A stretch of DNA of 64,000 nucleotides from Chrysopilus asiliformis (GCA_964034945.1 OZ035962.1:106402034-106466033); one strand, 5' to 3'; shown: positions 36,196 through 48,662, counted from the first letter of the stretch. Numbers and translations are program-made. The notes: generated by a model from the sequence alone, not told the origin.

Positions 36196-37877
36196 TGTGC
36201 TCTGTTGCCTAACCGAACCTCTTCTACCGCCTCTCTTTCAACTCTCTCTAAGGAATTCCAGGACTCATCATCTGTGGGATCACTAATTTCGTGAATTTGT
36301 CGCACAGGTGGAGCTTGCCTAGATCTGTAATCCTGAGTAGAGAAGAAGCTAGTGGTTTTGAAATATTTTTCAGCCTGAAGACAAGCATCACGAAGTTGAG
36401 CCACATTTGTAGCGGGTTGATAGAGAACCATTTGTAAAATTTTGTGATCTAGATTTTGTTTTATGACATTCACCAGTTCACTTTCACTCATCGGAACTTC
36501 CATTTGGTTATTGATAGCAATCAAATCTTGGCTAAAATCGGTGAAAGATTCACCTCTGGCTTGTTTGCGTCGCAAAATCGAGAGACGTATTTCGCTGTCG
36601 GATCTCATCTCCTTGAATTCTCCCAACAAAGCAGCCTTTACATCTTGCCAAGTGAAGCTAGTATTCCGACGAAAGAAGTTCCAATACCAAGTGTTAGCTT
36701 TCCCGGTTAAAAGACGATGGAAATTGGATCTTAAATATTCTGAATTGGTTAACTCACGACCCATTAATGCCTCGTACCTAAAGGCGAACTCGCTAACAGC
36801 AATACCTTTTGAACTGCCATCGAAAGTTAGATTAAATCTGGAAAAAGGACTTTTAGATCTGTAACCTTGTAAACCATACTGTGGTGATCTGGTGGTGGTG
36901 TTCATGTTGGGTGGAGGGTAGTTGAATTGCGTCGAAGGGGGAAGAGTGGTAGGAGCGACGGTATTTGGCGGTGGATACCCTAGTTGCGAAAAAGCGGGAG
37001 GCACTGTTGTAGAGACTGAATCGCCAAAGGGATACTTCAATGACGGAGCAGGGTGAGGAATTCTTGGGGTTGGAAATCGTAAGCTTTCCTCCCTGGCAAA
37101 TGAACTATCGCGATTTTCAGCGCCAGTCATGAGGGTTATAGGTGCCTTTTCGGCCGGTTTGTTGGAAATTGCATCTACTTTGGTAGTCAAAGCATTCATT
37201 TGTTGAGACACAGTTTGCATGAAATTCTCCATTATGCCACCAAGTGCTTGCATGTTCAGTTGGTTTTTATCAATGGCTGCCATACAGACTTGAAAATCGA
37301 TTGATCTATCAGCTTGAGCCATCCCTAACGGTCGCAGTATTGGTGCAGACAAGGGTTGTCCCGTAGGAAGAATCGGTTGTTGTGTCGAAGGGGTTTCATT
37401 TGTCGAGATACCCGTTGCTACTTCCGATTCACCCTCACTTTGCACTTCTCCTGCCCCACTGCTAGGATGAGCGATCAATTTGTCCAGCTCTTCTTGAATA
37501 CACCCATGGTATACATCAGCAAAACTTACAACCGAGGGGTGTGTCGCTGCGAATATGGAAAATCTCCGCTTTAAATGAACAAATCTTGAAATTGCTTGCT
37601 GTATGGAAGATTCATCTGCCTCTCTACGAGCAGTGACTGCTAGTCTAGTTATTGTTTCGTACTTGTTTTCTAGAAAGGTTTTTTCGAGTTTAACTGATTT
37701 ACCCACCGGATACCGGAACAGAGAAGCGAATACTTCAGGGTCTTCTAATAACATGCGTTGAGTTAGATTTGGAATTGACTGTTCATCTATTGCGATATTT
37801 CTGAGATTTAATTCAAAGTGCAATTCTTCCTCCTCCAAATGACTTGGATTGAGGGTAAATTTGTTCGAAGATGCCAT
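35955..37877 (-). CDS. gag: Gypsy gag polyprotein
   Basis: A 640-codon frame for the structural protein that forms the retrotransposon particle and packages RNA. A retrotransposon-Gag capsid region (WYWNFFRRNTSFTWQDVKAA) lies at about aa 395-415. Near the C-terminus is a canonical CCHC zinc knuckle, CWNCGQLGHGFGEC. A second knuckle-like motif, CYGCGEPNILKRNC, follows with Ile where His is expected, so its metal binding is doubtful. Pro-rich and Gln-rich segments are present in the middle. The start is the first ATG of the frame, 1.44 kb downstream of the 5' LTR. The end overlaps pol. Confidence 0.93.
   Translation of the reverse strand: MASSNKFTLNPSHLEEEELHFELNLRNIAIDEQSIPNLTQRMLLEDPEVFASLFRYPVGKSVKLEKTFLENKYETITRLAVTARREADESSIQQAISRFVHLKRRFSIFAATHPSVVSFADVYHGCIQEELDKLIAHPSSGAGEVQSEGESEVATGISTNETPSTQQPILPTGQPLSAPILRPLGMAQADRSIDFQVCMAAIDKNQLNMQALGGIMENFMQTVSQQMNALTTKVDAISNKPAEKAPITLMTGAENRDSSFAREESLRFPTPRIPHPAPSLKYPFGDSVSTTVPPAFSQLGYPPPNTVAPTTLPPSTQFNYPPPNMNTTTRSPQYGLQGYRSKSPFSRFNLTFDGSSKGIAVSEFAFRYEALMGRELTNSEYLRSNFHRLLTGKANTWYWNFFRRNTSFTWQDVKAALLGEFKEMRSDSEIRLSILRRKQARGESFTDFSQDLIAINNQMEVPMSESELVNVIKQNLDHKILQMVLYQPATNVAQLRDACLQAEKYFKTTSFFSTQDYRSRQAPPVRQIHEISDPTDDESWNSLERVEREAVEEVRLGNRAHWKCWNCGQLGHGFGECSSANWRRFCYGCGEPNILKRNCKRCTQGNPQTNGRTSGPSRSNTHPRPDRTSHEEPSTSKPRN
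36021..36066 (-). promoter_or_regulatory. -1 ribosomal frameshift signal in the gag/pol overlap
   Basis: Slippery heptamer G GGA AAC at 36066-36060 in the correct gag phase. A 7-nt spacer follows (36059-36053), then a stem CGAACGGAC (36052-36044) pairing with GTCCCGTTCG (36030-36021), with one bulged base and a 13-nt loop. A -1 slip here enters the pol frame exactly. Confidence 0.75.
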
Positions 37878-39300
37878 TTTCAGTAAAGTGTGGAGACAAC
37901 GAAAACCTTTTTCAAATTTTTCGTAATATAATTGAAAGCAGTAACGTCCGGTTTTACAAAACCGTTTGTTAAAAACTATAGAACTAGGAAAATCTTATGA
38001 CTCCCCAAACACCAAAAAAATGTATGAAAAAAGGATCGATAAACAAAGGATAATAAAGCTAGAGCCAATATAATGATACTTAAGGATCAATAATAAACGA
38101 TAATAGCAACTTATAAAAATTATAATTTTAAGAAAATATATTGATAGATTAAATGTAAATAATATGCAACCGAGGTTGAACTAGAATTTATCCACTTAAA
38201 TCTATGCTATTTAAATTTTCACCAATAAATAATAACTAACACTAAAGGACAATTTTATAAATAAATGTGTTAAGTAACACGATAAATGAAATGCAATTTA
38301 GCAAACTCAATAAAGCAAACAAAAGTTGCGTGTAGTAGCGATTTTTCTCGCTCTTCCAATTTGAAGAATCAATCAAAATTGAAAAAAAATGACGAAGGTA
38401 TCAAAACCAAAACACTAATAATAAATTAATCAATATTCATAGAACACATTCTTGCGGCTAACAACTGACTTGGACAATAAATCACCCTTTTGGAAAATAT
38501 TTTTGGTAATAGAAAAGTAAAATGGACATCAAGATGAGACCACTAAGATGTTGAGCATAATGTTTGATATTTTTAAACGCTTTCAGACCGCGATCTGTCA
38601 TCAAATGATCAATTTCAGATTTTTCGGCAGCCTAAAAACGAACGCAATCTCATAATACCGAATGAAAACCATGATGTTGATTGTTTCATGTCATGATATT
38701 CATTTGAACATTAGTGGAAGGACGAATCAGATCCAGTGAAAAAGGTTGCACAACAAAAGGGGAGCTCTCGTCAAATGCGATTTGCTGTTTTATTCTAAAC
38801 TGCAAATATGTTCGCATTTTGACACTCCTTAAATATCCATGAAAGCGACAATTACTGAATAGACAATAAATTGTAAGCCAATCATGCCTTCATGAATAGA
38901 TTCGAACACCATCCCTATTGTTGAGATCAGTTCCAATTAGGCGTCGATTTAGTGTTAACAACACTAAAGCAATTTCTGCCGAAATTGAAACTTCTCCCAC
39001 AAACATCTCTCACTGCACTGTATAATGCTTGAAGAAGAAAAAAAAATAAACTGATCGAGAAGCTATGTAGTGATTTTATGATAAGAAAGAGATCAAATAA
39101 TTACTTAAGTCAAAAATTCTCGAAAAGGAAATAATATTTCCGTCCTGTCCCACGGTCTCATTTCAATGATAGCTGATAGAAAAGAAGGAAAAATAAATTT
39201 GTATTGAGCTTAAGAAAAAGGTGTGATTTTATCACCTATGTATTTTTTTTATTTATCGTTTATCGGGATTGAGCAGCTTTTCTTAGTTTCTGCGCACAAA
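37878..39300. other. Gypsy element 5' leader
   Basis: About 1.4 kb of AT-rich, apparently non-coding element sequence between the primer binding site and gag. Unusually long for Gypsy elements; no feature recognised in it. Confidence 0.7.
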
Positions 39301-39314
39301 CCCGTTGGGCGCCA
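39301..39314 (-). other. Primer binding site, tRNA-Lys type
   Basis: On the minus strand TGGCGCCCAACGGG begins three nucleotides after the 5' LTR end. TGGCGCC is the complement of the tRNA-Lys 3' end used by many retroelements. Confidence 0.85.
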
Positions 39315-39317
39315 ATC

Positions 39318-41310
39318 TGTTACAAGACTTGCCTTCTGCTCCTTAGCATCCATCTCAAGGCCAAATCTGCAAATGGGAATCCTGGCGGCACGTCTGGGGT
39401 AGCTCAGTATTTGCATGAGAGTAAAGGGTGGGGATCTTGCCAGGGCCAATTGCGAACAGATATTCGACGTGCCAAGCTCAACGTTCGAGGGGGAGAAAAA
39501 GTATAAAGGATGTTCCATCGTCCTTGCCATCAGCTTCGCCGCAAGAGGGGGTGTCAGAGTTAGCGACACATTTCACTTAAAAAACACTAAAGAGATTAAA
39601 AGGGATGATTTGATTGACCATGCTCGGCACAAGCGGGAACCGTCAAACAACAGATTTCACAATTATCGTCACTTTGATTATTTCGCGGATTAGGGCAAAA
39701 CATATGATCTAAACATTCATCTTATTCAAACAAAATCTTTATTATGTTCACCCCGTACAAAAGGAATTATATTGTATACGCCCAGAATATACTAATGCAA
39801 AAAAAAACGTTATAAATTTCTCCCCTTTTGAAACTTTAATTTAGACTAAAAATTCTCGATTCCGCGACAATTTACAATTTCCACTTTTTGTATATTTTAT
39901 GCTTTGATAGATAAACTCATAATCCACTTAAACATTAGACTCACCGCATACCTGATCCACGAATAGCCTGCCATGTGCACATAGAAGCTCCTCAGGACAC
40001 AGGAAACTCGCCACTACTTATGTAGTTGTCACCTTTTATATCGAATTGTTTTTAAAGAAAATATCTAAAAAAAGCATAAAAATCTTAAAAGCGGAAATTT
40101 TACAAATAATACGCATTAACGGCTACTTCCCATTACTCAAAAAAAACGTTTGATGATTCGAAAAAAAAAAAACATAGCCAAATTTTTATGACGTCATCCG
40201 TTCAGATCCTTCTGGAGATGTTCTCGATTGGTCCCTTTTTTATGAAAATTGCACGTGGAGAAATTCCCTCAAAAAAATTGCACGTGTAGGAGTTCCCTTA
40301 TGTAAATTGGCACCTGAAGAACTCTTTTTGGCCGTATATGAAATTGGCGAGGTGAGCACCAAGCAAATCCTCGAAGCGTCTACCACATGGGGAAAAACGG
40401 GTCGCAATCCTAGCTCACAATACCTGTGGCGAAGGGCACCAAGACGACAAAAGAAAATCCTTTTTTTGGAAGTCGGTTAAAAACTATCACAAGTGGTCCC
40501 TTGGACTTTTCTTGTCTTATGTTTGGGACCTAAGAGATCACATTTGATTTTTATATGTTAAACTTTTGAACAGAACTGAGAAATAACTTTGGCTTACCAC
40601 TTGTGCGATATTGATAAAAAAAGAAGAAGGAAACCAAGGGGTTCCTATTCGGTGTTCACGTGGAAAACGATAATCGAACTAATGACGATTTTAGCAGGTG
40701 AAAATTTGACCCCAGATATCACACAACGTGAGGTAAAACATTTCCTCAAAAGAAAACGAAAAAAAATCTTTTTAAACTGTGGGTCGCCCACTACTTCCAC
40801 GTAATCTCCCACCGAATTTTAAATCAAATCTAAATCTCCTTTTTTTCCCATCAACTAAAATTTCGGTTATTTTCTTTTTCTGTTCTGACTCTTTTTGACC
40901 TTGCCCTATTTTCATCTCTGCATCCCTAGCCCAGATTTAAGTGGTTAGATTTAAGTGGTATTCGATTCGAATTCAACCGTTGCATTTTTGAATAATGCAA
41001 ACAATTATCATTTTAAAATTGAATTTTAAAATCATATTAAAATTGAACCTTTTGTTTCAAATCACATGTGCTTGAAGGGAATACCCAGAATTTTCGAATG
41101 CTCTTTTGAAATTGCTTCTTTTCGCTACGATTTCAATAGACTTTTGTTTCAATTTAACTCCCTTTTTCTACAGCAGAGACGCGAAATGAGGAGATGGAAA
41201 AAGGGGAGGAGCCTGTCTTTATTTTTAAGCAGCTTGGATTATTCCAAGTTAATGACGTCATGGAAGGATTGTGATGAAGCAGGGTTCTTGCTTCACATGC
41301 AATCGTAACA
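39318..41310 (-). repeat. 5' LTR of the Gypsy element
   Basis: 1993-bp partner of 30305-32297, same ends TGTTAC/GTAACA, adjacent to the PBS and therefore the 5' LTR. It should carry promoter and polyadenylation signals; I could not place them. Confidence 0.95.
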
Positions 41311-42692
41311 ACTCCCTTCGTAAATCAATGTCCCAACCACAGTCAATTTCTCCCAATTCATTATTATTTAAATTTCTTTTATTCAACCGTCAGATGTCTA
41401 TATCAACTAATTTCACTAGCAAATTGAGAAAAATGCGGCAGTTGAACTGAAGGGCTCAAGAACAGATGGTAATAAATTGATTTCCTTTTTTCTATTCAAC
41501 TTTTTTTTTGCAAACGAAGCGTAAAAACGATTTTTCTCCCTGTAAATGGGTCCACAGGACTGAAATTGGGTTGTTTTCCAGAAAAAAAAATCCGAAAAAA
41601 TAAAATAAAATTCTAGTTCAGAAATCAATCTATCTGGTTCTAAAACAAAAGAATTTAATTATCTTGAATTGTCCATGATTGCATGGGAACATCGATCGAA
41701 TTTCCTTTTTGTTATCAATATTATTTTAGCACATTTTTTTTCAAATATTTCGTTTCGTTGACATAGAAAATAGACAATATGTGGTTCGAGCTTTATTCAA
41801 TTTCTATTTTTATTGAACCAATTCGCTCAGATATGTTACAACTGAATGCATTTTACTGCAGCATATACACAAAATAAATATGCGAAATAAATGAATTTCC
41901 CCATGATAAAGGATATGTTACTGAGAAAACTCTATCAGTTTTGTTGTGTGCCAGTGCAAAAGGGATAAATTTATTGCAAACATTGTTAAATTAAAAAATA
42001 AATATTAGGTAAACAACATTTCTTTGTAAGATATTCCATCTTAGTTTGTTTTAAATTTGATGAAATATTTTTAATGTTGATTTTTATTGTTAGTTTATGA
42101 TATATTGTTTTTGTTTTAAAGTATTTTTTAAACTTTTGAAAATATCAAAATTAAATTTTTGGTGTGTTTTGATATTATGCTTAACTCGGCTAGATTTATT
42201 AATAATATACAATTTTGTTTCTATTGTATTTCGACATATGACGCTTTTTTCACGAATTTCATTCTGTGACAGTAAATTCACGTTCACAACCGTTTACGTT
42301 ACCACATAAAAATATCAAATTTATCCCTTAAAGATGTCGAATATGGAATTTTCCCTTACAAAATCGCCGGAATAAATTAAAGTTTCGACAACTTTTGCTA
42401 AGTGAATTTATTTTGCCATAGATGAAAAAATTCGCGAAATAGGTTGTAAATAGAATTCGCGTAAAAATTCAAGAAAAAATCACAAGCGGTCCTTAAATTT
42501 TTTTCACGGAGGAAAATTGAAACAAACATTATTGCCTTTGGTCGCTCTTTCAAAATTTTTAGTCACACAAAAGAATGGAGCGCCATATCTGGGTTTTCGT
42601 CTGGGAACCACTTTGCCTTCGCACGGCCCCTCCTCTTAAATTTGATAAAATTATATCGTCTTGCTCTTTTGCCCATTCAATTGTATTAAGTA
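41311..42692. other. gene-free AT-rich stretch
   Basis: Begins with the target-site copy ACTC. No gene or recognised repeat seen; the short open frames here lack support. Confidence 0.55.
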
Positions 42693-43092
42693 CTAGCTTG
42701 CATACCCGTCGTTGCCGGGTTAAGTTTTTTCAAATTTTTTTTTTGATAGTGTCTATGTTGGAGCTAAACTTCAGGCCAATCGGCTCGGTAGTTTCCCCGC
42801 GAAAGAGTAATAGCACTCCCCCACCTCTCTGGCTACTTTTTAATGGGTCCATGTTGGGGCTGGACCCCCGACGAACATCTATGCCAAATTTTAGGCCAAT
42901 CGGTTCAGTAGTTTCCCCGCGAAAGAGTAACATAGCGCAAAAACTAAGTTTCGAAATCACTTTACCCCCTTCCCTTACTCCCCCCACCCCTCTCGTTACT
43001 TTTCCGTATGCCTATGTTGGAACCAGAACTACCACAGACACTCATGCCAAATTTCAAGTCAATCGGTTCAACCGTTTTTGCGTGAAAGAGGA

Positions 43093-43135
<43 letters not shown>

Positions 43136-43162
43136 CCAACTCATTTTTATATATTAGTATGA
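42693..43162 (-). mobile_element. Helitron-like non-autonomous element, copy 3
   Basis: Reverse-oriented copy of the family at 7485 and 8556. Read on the minus strand it starts TCATACTAATATATAA (from 43162), has a GTCT tract, two diverged ACCGATTG cores, the palindrome CCCGGCAACGACGGG, and ends CTAG at 42693 before a T. The 195-codon open frame running through it on + is an artefact of the repeat. Confidence 0.8.
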
Positions 43163-44928
43163 TTAGTATGATCAAAACTATGAAAGATGTGCAACTCTAT
43201 TAGTCCATAAAATACGTCAAATATGGAGGATCTGGGGTAGTGTGACGTTATACAAAAACATATCTAAAAAAAACGATACATAAGACGAAAATTAATTAAA
43301 AACGTATTAAATTTCTAAAAGTAAAAATTTATCATCCGCTTTATTATACCACAGCAAGTGCAATTTAGTTTCTAAATCCTAAAATAATGATACACCGTAG
43401 CTCTTTTATCCAACAAACAGCAAAAATTAATTTGCAATTAATATTAGCTTTTAGAATAAAGTTTAAGTTTAATTAATATTTCAGGAATGTTTCCTTTTAA
43501 CTGCGCCATGTTGTCGATTTCATATGAAAAAACTTTCCCATTTTCATTTAATGGAAAATATTTTGGCTTTTTCGAAGTAAATATAATAGAATAATGGGCT
43601 ATAACTATATCCCAATGCTAACTAATATAGACTATTGCATATTTCGCTATAATTTCAATAAAATTGTTACGCGTACCTGTTTTCAGACGCATGTAAAAAC
43701 GGGAAAGACATAATATGAACATTCCACGGACCGATTTTGCTTTTTGTAAAATGAAAATGTCATCCTGATAAACAGGAATACCGACTGACAAACCATTAAG
43801 GATTATAGTAAAGCTCATGCCATCCTATCTTTACGTTCACCATTCGACATAATCACGTCTAGTGTTTTAAGAGCGGAATCGGGGTTTGGAATGTTTTAGG
43901 CATCGAACGATTATTGCTGATGGTTGCGAAAATAATTTTATTTTGATAGTGAAATTCGTTGGGATTACAAAATCGGGAATGATGACGAAATTATAGATAA
44001 TAATCACCGAAACACGCATTAGACGTCATGTTGTAGTCGGGAGTAGAGATGTCAAAGGTCAGCGTTATTATGTCGCAGGTAAATTGCCCACAAAAAGCGA
44101 AAAACCTCAGAAAGGGATTTTCTGATTTTCTGGTCATCAATTTTGAATTGTGAACGATTAGGTTCTAGATTTTGATTGAATTTGGTCGACAATTTAATTG
44201 GATACGAAATGACAACGATATGAGAACCTTTATTGATGCACCGCAAGCTAATTTTCACGTGAATTTTCAACATAAAAACCTTTTGAATACGATTTTCACA
44301 ATTAGACGTTATGGCTTTTGGTTTTATACAGCCACAAAATGGAACTGATTATAGAAGCAATTTTATTAAAATGGCTAAAAACGTAAATCTAAATGCTCTA
44401 ATAATATCCAGTTTCATTGGTATGACCTAAAATAATCATACCTTTCACAATTCATAAATTGGACATCTAAAAACTAATTAATATCATAGACCTAAATAAA
44501 TCCATTAAAAACAACTGAAATTACATGTTCAATATTAAAAAAAAATCTAGCAACTTTAATTAAAAAGAAAATGAATTAATATTTCCACGAATCATTCGTT
44601 TACAGTCGTCACAAAATGCCGAGATTTATTCCTAAAAGACGCCCGAACTCAAATCTTTTCATATAAAGCCGCCGCCCGCCGGAATAAATTCAAATTCTGA
44701 GAACTTTTACGACAGATCAATAAAATTTGCGGAATAAATTCTTAATAAAATTCGCGGAGAAATCGAAGAAAAAACCGCAAGTGTAAACGGGGCCTAAAAA
44801 ACACTTGAGCTAACGTTTAAGCCTTGGTTTAAACTTAATCGGTCGATGGGAATTTCTAGTAAAAACTTTTCACCACTGTTTAAGCTGATAAAATACGTCA
44901 CTCCAATTATCGCCATTTTTAACGTTTT
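43163..44928. other. gene-free AT-rich stretch
   Basis: Contains a GTCCATAAAATACGTCA motif at about 43203 that is also the end of the small element at 59975. Otherwise nothing recognised. Confidence 0.5.
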
Positions 44929-45060
44929 TATACCCGTATGTTGAAACCAAAGGGTATATTAACTTTGCCTTACCGTTTGTAAAGCCAAGATCCCGTTATC
45001 ACACACAAAAATGAATTACACCAGTGTGTTTAGAATGATAAAAAAAATTGATTTTTGCAT

Positions 45061-45762
45061 GTCCGTCCGTCTGTCCGTCTGTCTGTCCGTCTGTCTGTCC
45101 GTCTGTCTGTCCGTCTGTCTGTCCGTCTGTCTGTCTGTCCGTCTGTCTGTCCGTCTGTCTGTCCGTCTGTCTGTCCGTCTGTCTGTCCGTCTGTCTGTCC
45201 GTCTGTCTGTCCGTCTGTCTGTCCGTCTGTCTGTCCGTCTGTCTGTCCGTCTGTCTGTCCGTCTGTCTGTCCGTCTGTCTGTCCGTCTGTCTGTCCGTCT
45301 GTCTGTCCGTCTGTCTGTCCGTCTGTCTGTCCGTCTGTCTGTCCGTCTGTCTGTCCGTCTGTCTGTCCGTCTGTCTGTCCGTCTGTCTGTCCGTCTGTCT
45401 GTCCGTCTGTCTGTCCGTCTGTCTGTCCGTCTGTCTGTCCGTCTGTCTGTCCGTCTGTCTGTCCGTCTGTCTGTCCGTCTGTCTGTCCGTCTGTCTGTCC
45501 GTCTGTCTGTCCGTCTGTCTGTCCGTCTGTCTGTCCGTCTGTCTGTCCGTCTGTCTGTCTGTCTGTCCGTCTGTCTGTCCGTCTGTCTGTCCGTCTGTCT
45601 GTCCGTCTGTCTGTCCGTCTGTCTGTCCGTCTGTCTGTCCGTCTGTCTGTCCGTCTGTCTGTCCGTCTGTCTGTCCGTCTGTCTGTCCGTCTGTCTGTCC
45701 GTCTGTCTGTCCGTCTGTCTGTCTGTCCGTTTGTCTGTCCGTCTGTCCGTCCGTCCGTCTGT
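45061..45762. repeat. 12-bp higher-order (GTCY)n array, about 58 units
   Basis: Almost pure tandem repetition of GTCCGTCTGTCT, itself three 4-bp units, with two single-unit slips near 45130 and 45555. It is open in several frames on both strands only because the repeat lacks stop codons. Confidence 0.97.
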
Positions 45763-45871
45763 GGCGCGGATTGCGGCAGCACCGATTGAGCCACAGACTT
45801 AAAATTTTGCGCAGATCCGTTTTTCGTAAAATGCGAGGCTAAGTTCGTTCATGAGCAAAAATGGGCTATTA

Positions 45872-45898
45872 GGGGGGGGGGGGGGGGGGGGGGGGGGG
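45872..45898 (+). repeat. poly-G tract (27 G)
   Basis: Uninterrupted run of 27 G inside family A copy 2, at the place where other copies have 6-11 G followed by TAC and a C-run. Such tracts can form G-quadruplexes and are prone to sequencing length error. Confidence 0.9.
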
Positions 45899-46085
45899 TA
45901 CCCCCCATACGAACGAAAAGGTTTTTTTTGTGAATAACTCAAAAACGGTGCATCTTATTAAAAAAGTGCAACAACAAAAGTTATTTAGGATATGATTCTA
46001 CATAAAACTCCCATACATCAAAATCCGATTGGAATAAATTTTAAAAATTCTTATTGGAAAATTTGACTTCAAAGTGGAATTTGGA

Positions 46086-48662
46086 TATAACGGTTAAAAA
46101 ATCTGTGACGGATTTTATGAACAGCTAATAGAAATGGTAAAATTTGTCACATTTTGTGCTTGAACCCTGGCTGTTTTTGAAAAACAAGAGTAAAGATCTG
46201 GCGGAAAATTTTTGACAAAAAACAAATCCGAGTCTACCGCGTTGCTCTATTTGGAAACTCCTTTAGCCAGTGAATTAAAATTTCGATTCATGCTTGCAGA
46301 AGACCTCAGAACTTTTCATTTGTCATATTCGTATGAATTTCGCAAAGGATATAATCGAATTTTTTCCACGGACTAAATAATTTTTCCCCTTCCAGACGGA
46401 GGAAGGATCTAGGGAGGAGAGGGGGTGACTGGGAGTATTTTATGATATGAAAACTCAATATAGATTTAGAAAAACAGAACTTTTAAAAGAAGAAAGAAAA
46501 AAAACTTTTGTTTTGAACAGGAAATCGAAATTCAAATTAAATTTTACGTTATTCGAACTTCCAATATAAGCCAGTTATAAAATAAATGACTGGAAATAAT
46601 GATAAGACAGGCATTGAAAAGAAACATATTCTACTTGACTTACCTTTTGATAATACATGAATGTCACAAACATCCTTTTCCTATCAGTCAATACTCTTTC
46701 TATAACCACACTTCTCACGATCCAAAGTCCCATCTTTTGTACATAAGGATTTAACATTATAATCCGATTTTCAGGCTCTTTCAATAAAATATTTTATTCC
46801 AAAGTGAGAATGAAGTGTCTCATCAAAATAAAGGATTCCCAATGTCTGAAAGAATGTCCTTCTACTTTATCCCCCAATCGGTCATTCATTGTTGTCCTTC
46901 GGCGTTCATTTTAAAGTTTACGATACGATCGCACCAAAAGGACAAACGGAAACGATGACCCTTCGAATAAACAGACGGCGAAGGCTGGAAGGGATTGCAA
47001 GGAGATATCTGCAAACTATACATAAGGATATATGATGGTTAGTAGATGGCGACAAGACATGTAATACGATGGGAACTTTTTCGTTTTTTTTTTTCATTTC
47101 CCTAAGTTTTTTCTTATTTGGTGTCCCTTTTTTTATTTATATATTTATTTATTGTTTGGAGGATTGTTTGTTAGCCCTTTGAGGCGACATTTCTCATTGT
47201 TCGATGTCCATAACGTTTGTAGATAGAACGAAAGAAAACCATAGATGGATCCTGCATGAGTGTCGGATTTTAAATCTCGTCCTTTCCATTCACGTGCACA
47301 CTTTTCTATATGATTGTTAAAGCAGATACGACACCCACAAGAACAACAATGACTACAAACACCAAAATACAATAAGAAAAAGTTTAAGAATAGTATAAAA
47401 AAACATCATTTGGGACAACAAAAGCAACACTGACGGGCGATTGAACATCAACCCCATAATATATTTTCCCACATGCCGAGATAGAAGTATGAGTAAACCC
47501 TTGAGTTAAAAGGACTATCTGTCTACTACTACTAAAAATAACGATTTACGACGATTCACTTGAAAGAGGTTTCTTAAAGTTATCGAATGCCAAGAAAATA
47601 TTTTCAAGAAAAAAACCAAATTCGAATCCTTTCAATCTTGTTGGATCCCCATGTATATTTTCTCATCATTTTTTTTCTTGATTTTTTTTTCTTTTTTATT
47701 GATGCTTTCGAAATATAAAAGTGAGGGGACAATTGAAATAAATGGAGGAAATTAAATTTACGATTCTGGTAAAAGTTAATAAAACTCTGCCGTATTGATA
47801 AAGGTTAAAAGGATTTTTCGCCCTATATATTCCGAGGAATTTCAAGAAATGGGGGGTTGATGTGCATATGGTATGGCATGATGAGTGTAAAATTGAATAC
47901 GATAGAACGGAAGAAAAAAAAGAAGATTGTAAGAATTTCCGTTTAACTCCTTATCACGCCTGAAATAGCGAAAGATAACGACGTTTCAGCCGTTGAACGT
48001 GACCATCACAATATAAAGTTACCAGGCGCCACAATTTAAAAAAAACCCCCCGACTGACTTAAACAAATTAAAAGCAAGTATCAGCCCTCTCAGAATCTTG
48101 TTCGAGTATCTTCGTATGATGGTTTATCCCTGTTAACATCTCTACACCTGAAATTCAATAAAAACGTTGAGATTCTCGGTCGCAGCTAAATTTAATTATC
48201 CACACACCCAAGTAATAAAATCTTTGCACTTGACGACGTTTTTAAAAAGTGGCGAAAATGTCGAAAGTTAAACTGGTATACTGTGATCTAAATCCTAATT
48301 TTAGAATACCTTTTGCTGTGGGAAATGTTACGAACCCAAGCAGCATTTAGAACAAATGTTAAGTAATTGTAGTTAAGATCAACTTCAGAAAAGTGTGCCG
48401 CGATAATCTTAAAAACGCAGCGTCGTCGCATCAAAAAAAGTATTGAAAACCCGTATTTTTACATAACTTTGCGTTAAATTCAATACCTGGAAGACCGAGC
48501 CATGTTTGACGACCTCAAAATCCTCCTTATGCTGTTATGCTGGGGTGAAAAAGTATATTTACATAATCTATACAGTACCTTTTCTGAGATTCGAAATTCC
48601 CGATAAAAAACTTCCATGTCAATTGAAAAAACAACAAATGTAATAGAAATTTGAAATAAAAA
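46086..48662. other. gene-free AT-rich stretch
   Basis: No conserved gene, RNA gene or repeat recognised. Several short open frames (46575-46784 and 47145-47372 on minus) have no supporting features. Confidence 0.5.

Larger units (their letters stand above)
30305..41310 (-). mobile_element. Complete Gypsy-type LTR retrotransposon, 11,006 bp
   Basis: Two direct repeats of 1993 bp (30305-32297 and 39318-41310) begin TGTTAC and end GTAACA, and are flanked by the 4-bp duplication ACTC (30301-30304 and 41311-41314). The offset between LTRs is 9013 bp throughout and I found no difference in the stretches compared. Transcription order is minus: 5' LTR 41310-39318, PBS, a 1.44-kb leader, gag, pol, 3' LTR. 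Domain order PR-RT-RNaseH-IN makes it Gypsy/Metaviridae. Long LTRs, a Lys-type primer site and a 4-bp duplication recall the Ulysses/Osvaldo group of Drosophila, an inference from layout. No env-like frame lies between pol and the 3' LTR. No clear polypurine tract directly abuts the 3' LTR; an A-run lies 60-70 bp upstream. It appears intact and recently inserted. Confidence 0.96.
44929..46085 (+). mobile_element. (GTCY)n-bearing element, family A copy 2, with massive microsatellite expansion
   Basis: Same family as 28986-29564 (TATACCCGTATGTTGAAACC start, TTTGCCTTACCGTTTGTAA block, GGCGCGGATTGCGG after the array). The GTCY tract is about 700 bp instead of 30-60 bp and the downstream G-run is 27 G. 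The 3' part diverges after about 46085 and the terminal palindrome is missing, so the copy is 3'-truncated. Confidence 0.8.

Noticed and set aside
32907..37574. Plus-strand frames of 60-133 codons in the Gypsy interior
   Set aside because: Antisense shadows of gag and pol.
42575..43162. 195-codon + strand open frame
   Set aside because: It lies across Helitron-like copy 3 and its microsatellite; the sister copies are broken in the same frame.
45061..45762. Regular short repeats considered as a CRISPR array
   Set aside because: There are no unique spacers, the unit is a 4-bp microsatellite and the locus is eukaryotic.
45011..45842. Several 244-264-codon open frames on both strands
   Set aside because: They are translations of the (GTCY)n array, which lacks stops in all these frames; dipeptide-like repeats such as SVRL/PSVC have no coding support.
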